In this document: positions 12,923 through 15,365 of the stretch, one piece after another | How the letters are laid out: each line of letters opens with the position of its first letter | Position numbering within the stretch: the first letter of the stretch is position 1 | Source: JAZDIU01 sp043804635 | Lineage (GTDB): Bacteria > Chloroflexota > Dehalococcoidia > Dehalococcoidales > UBA2162 | Length of the DNA: 15,365 bases | Reading direction: 5' to 3' | Assembly: GCA_043804635.1 (NCBI GenBank) | Contig: JAZDIU010000057.1 | Location: forward strand, 1-15,365 | The notes under the pieces: model-generated | The model's database searches: none | Seen by the model: only the letters and a program-made list of their open reading frames with translations | What the model was told of the DNA's origin: nothing | Translations under genes and position numbers: made by a program

Positions 12923-14467
12923 ATGCCGATGGACTACAAGAGTTACGAAGATTTCAAGACGAACTTGAAATTGAGCGATCGGTGGAAGTTATTTTCTGGC
13001 AATCAGGATAACTTCAACATTGCCAGCGAGTGCGTAGACCGTTATCCCAAAGAGAACACGGCAATCAGGATACAATTCGATAACGGCAGGCGGGAGACCT
13101 ATACTTTCGCCGATCTTTCCCGCTTGACGTCTCAGTTTGCCCATGCCCTCGAAAGGCTTGGCATAAATAAAGGGGACAGAATCGCTCTGGTACTGAATCC
13201 TTCACTTGAATATTATGTGAGCTTCTTTGGGATACTGAAGAGGGGTGCGGTGGTGGTATCCTGTTCTCCGCTCTTCGGTCCTGAAGCCCTCGAGTATAGA
13301 ATTAACAAATCCGATGCAAAAATGGCGATAGTCAATAGAGAAGGTGCGAGCCTGATAAAAGCGGGTTTAGTCCGGCACATAATCATTGCCGATGAGTTGC
13401 GGCAACTAATAAAAAATGAGGATGAGGATTATCAGCCGGCTACTTCCGCCGATACCCTTGCCTTCATTCAGTTTTCCAGCGGCACCACGGGCATACCTAC
13501 CGCCGTTCCATATTACCACCGAAGCGTCACTATCGTTGGTTTCCGAATGAAGTTCGTTGTTGGAATTCGAGATAGCGACAGGTATTTTTGTCCGTCATCT
13601 CCAGCCTGGGGACACGGCATCTGGTACGGCTCGGTAGGACCGCTGATATTTGGCAACGCCATAGGCACTTACTCCGGCAGATTTGAGCCGGAAATCCTCC
13701 TCAAGGCGCTCGAGGAATTTCAAATCACTAATATGTATGCTACTCCTTTAATCTATCGGCGAATTATGGATTCCGGCAGCATCGACAAATATAAGCTAAA
13801 AATCAGGCGGCTGACCTATACCGGCGGTGCGCTGGATATGGACGTCATTCTCTATTTTCAGGATAAACTGGGCATCGTTATTCAGACCAATTACGGTTCA
13901 ACCGAAACCGGCGGAATTCTTTCGGATTACGCTTTTGACGATTGGAAGGTTAAGGCGGGGAGTTTGGGGAAACCTCTACCCGGAATGAAGGTAGCCGTCA
14001 TAGATAAAAGTGGGAGTGAGCTGCCCCAGGGGCAGGTAGGGCAGGTGGCGGTGAGATTTAAGGAGGGGGCGGATTGGACCAGGATGGGTGATGCCGCATA
14101 TATCGATGAGGATGGCTACTTCTGGTATAAAGGCCGGATTGACGACGTGATAAAATCGGGAGGTTATACCATCGGGCCTCTCGAAATCGAAAACGTGTTT
14201 TTACAACATCCGGCGATTCGCGAAGTCGCCATAGTCGGCAGCCCGGATAAAGAACGCGGGGAAATAGTCAAAGCTTTTATTGTAACCGACCGCCAGAAAG
14301 ATGAAGAATTGAAACGGGAGTTGCAGGATTTTATCAAAATGCGTTTAAGTCGGCACGAATATCCCAGGGAAATAGAATTTGTCGATGAGCTTCCCAAGAC
14401 CCCCGACGGTAAGATAAAGAGACAACAACTCCGAGAAGAGGAGAAAGCGAAAAAGCTGGGGAGATAG
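12923..14467 (+). CDS. AMP-forming acyl-CoA ligase (benzoate-CoA ligase-like)
   Basis: This 514-residue ANL-superfamily enzyme activates a carboxylic acid with ATP to the adenylate and then to the CoA ester. Core motifs in order are FSSGTTGIPT (184-193, phosphate loop), GGALDMDV (301-308), NYGSTETGG (323-331), RMGDAAYIDEDGYFWYKGR (387-405), DDVIKSGGYTIGPLEIE (407-423) and PKTPDGKIKR (491-500), where K497 is the adenylation lysine. The usual lysine that closes the phosphate loop (GTTGxPK) is threonine T193. The length and SSPAWGHG segment (225-232) recall benzoate/aryl-CoA ligases and medium-chain enzymes; the substrate is not assignable. GAGGA lies 8 bases before the ATG; a second ATG two codons on is possible. 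It lies 27 bp after the dehydrogenase gene and 11 bp before the dehydratase gene, clearly one operon. Confidence 0.92.
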   Translation: MPMDYKSYEDFKTNLKLSDRWKLFSGNQDNFNIASECVDRYPKENTAIRIQFDNGRRETYTFADLSRLTSQFAHALERLGINKGDRIALVLNPSLEYYVSFFGILKRGAVVVSCSPLFGPEALEYRINKSDAKMAIVNREGASLIKAGLVRHIIIADELRQLIKNEDEDYQPATSADTLAFIQFSSGTTGIPTAVPYYHRSVTIVGFRMKFVVGIRDSDRYFCPSSPAWGHGIWYGSVGPLIFGNAIGTYSGRFEPEILLKALEEFQITNMYATPLIYRRIMDSGSIDKYKLKIRRLTYTGGALDMDVILYFQDKLGIVIQTNYGSTETGGILSDYAFDDWKVKAGSLGKPLPGMKVAVIDKSGSELPQGQVGQVAVRFKEGADWTRMGDAAYIDEDGYFWYKGRIDDVIKSGGYTIGPLEIENVFLQHPAIREVAIVGSPDKERGEIVKAFIVTDRQKDEELKRELQDFIKMRLSRHEYPREIEFVDELPKTPDGKIKRQQLREEEKAKKLGR

Positions 14468-14478
14468 AAAGGGGCAGA

Positions 14479-15365
14479 ATGGCAGAAAAGCACAAAGTAT
14501 ATGATGAAATTACCGACGAGGCTATCGCCGAGCTAAAGAGAAGGATCGGTATAGTCTGGAAGCCCAGCCGGCCTTACTATAACACGGCGGCTACAGCCGA
14601 TGCTATAAGGCATTTTTGCGACGGCATCGGAGATAGCAACCCGCTTTACACCGATACCGAGTATGCTAAAAAAACTGAATACGGTCGCCTAGCGGCTCCT
14701 GCGGCTTTTTTATACAGCGTCTATTGGGCCGCCCAGGGGAGAGGTATGCCCGGGATTCATGCCTGGCATTCCGGCGATGACTGGGAGTTCTACCATCCCA
14801 TACTGGAAGGCGATACCTTCTCTTATACTAACGAAATGGTAGACGTCCGTGTGAAAGAAAGTCAGATGGCCGGGAAGACCGTAATCCAGTACCATGAGAT
14901 TCTCTATTACAACCAGAGGCGTGAACTCGTCGCCAAGGCACTGGACTGGTGCGTCCGGGCGGGAAGACAAGCGAGCGGCGAAAGGGGAAAGTATAGCGAT
15001 ATTAAATCAGCGACTTATTCTCCAGAGGAATTGCAAAAGATTTACGCTGACTATGAGGCAGAAGAAATTCGGGGAAATAATCCGCGTTACTGGGAAGCTG
15101 TCGGGGTCGGGGATATTTTGACACCGGTGATTAAAGGACCTCTCAGCCGCCGTGATATATACGCGTGGCTTATGGGAGCCGGAAGTCCATTTATGAGAGC
15201 ACACGGATTGGCTTTGTCATTTCTCAAACGGCATTCGGGCAGCGATATGGTAGATTCCCAAACCGGCATACCGGATGTTCCCGAACTGGTCCATATGGAG
15301 GACAGCCGAGCTCAAACAATCGGCCTTCCGGGGGCTTACGATTATGGCTGTCAACGGATTTCCTG
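14479..15365 (+). CDS. MaoC/FAS1-like double-hotdog dehydratase (3' part missing)
   Basis: The frame is open from the ATG at 14479 to the right edge (295 codons plus two bases). The first part has the N-terminal hotdog of FAS1-like/MaoC dehydratases: IRHFCDGIGDSNPLYTDTEY (43-62), then a GRLAAPAAFLYS stretch (69-80). The motif GDSNPLY carries tyrosine Y57 where R-specific hydratases have histidine, as is usual for the non-catalytic half of double-hotdog proteins. At the edge, YDYGCQRIS begins what looks like the second hotdog. Such proteins add or remove water across the double bond of an enoyl-CoA or 3-hydroxyacyl-CoA. The ATG stands 11 bp after the ligase stop, with AAAGGGG before it. It probably hydrates the product of the acyl-CoA dehydrogenase in the same operon. 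Confidence 0.8.
   Translation, partial: MAEKHKVYDEITDEAIAELKRRIGIVWKPSRPYYNTAATADAIRHFCDGIGDSNPLYTDTEYAKKTEYGRLAAPAAFLYSVYWAAQGRGMPGIHAWHSGDDWEFYHPILEGDTFSYTNEMVDVRVKESQMAGKTVIQYHEILYYNQRRELVAKALDWCVRAGRQASGERGKYSDIKSATYSPEELQKIYADYEAEEIRGNNPRYWEAVGVGDILTPVIKGPLSRRDIYAWLMGAGSPFMRAHGLALSFLKRHSGSDMVDSQTGIPDVPELVHMEDSRAQTIGLPGAYDYGCQRIS

Overview
The window looks like chromosomal DNA from an anaerobic bacterium with a CoA-based catabolic lifestyle. The main pointers are an aldehyde:ferredoxin oxidoreductase (tungsten/molybdopterin, oxygen-sensitive family), a LarA-type nickel racemase, and many acyl-CoA enzymes (enoyl-CoA hydratase/isomerase, acyl-CoA dehydrogenase, acyl-CoA ligase, MaoC-like dehydratase, methylmalonyl-CoA epimerase-like protein). 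Base composition is balanced, and promoters and Shine-Dalgarno sites are of the ordinary bacterial kind. The gene mix and the G/C-rich intergenic palindromes remind me of Dehalococcoidia-like Chloroflexota, but that is an impression from gene content and was not tested. No RNA gene, CRISPR array, transposase, phage gene or regulator gene is visible.

Layout. (1) 1-3244, minus strand: a D-2-hydroxyacid dehydrogenase, then a metallo-beta-lactamase-fold hydrolase and a CocE/NonD-type serine hydrolase cut by the left edge. A perfect-consensus promoter lies between the first gene and the other two, so this is probably two transcription units. (2) 3245-3500: a divergent promoter region holding two adjacent perfect hairpins that look like a dispersed intergenic repeat. 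(3) 3501-6463, plus strand: an operon of a VOC/methylmalonyl-CoA epimerase-like protein, an L-2-amino-thiazoline-4-carboxylate hydrolase-like protein and an aldehyde:ferredoxin oxidoreductase. (4) 6470-8731, minus strand, converging on the previous operon with 6 bp between stops: an enoyl-CoA hydratase/isomerase homologue followed by a LarA homologue, preceded by an 18-bp palindrome that may be an operator. (5) 9121-10589: a flavin-reductase-like protein (minus) and a YgjP-type zinc metallopeptidase (plus, TTG start), divergently transcribed from two recognisable promoters. (6) 10590-10924: a gene-free stretch with repeat remnants and a strong extended -10 promoter. (7) 10925-15365, plus strand: an operon of a TIM-barrel amidohydrolase, an acyl-CoA dehydrogenase, an AMP-forming acyl-CoA ligase and a MaoC/FAS1-like dehydratase cut by the right edge.

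How the genes may work together (inference). The last operon holds enzymes for activating a carboxylic acid to its CoA thioester, oxidising it and hydrating or dehydrating it, with an amidohydrolase that could open a ring or decarboxylate. The central genes could supply or consume 2-hydroxy acids, aldehydes and acyl-CoAs, with ferredoxin as electron partner of the oxidoreductase. The substrates cannot be read from the sequence. I found no clearly new system. The best leads are the three-gene oxidoreductase operon with its poorly understood middle gene, the enoyl-CoA hydratase-LarA pair under a palindrome, and several enzymes with altered active-site motifs.
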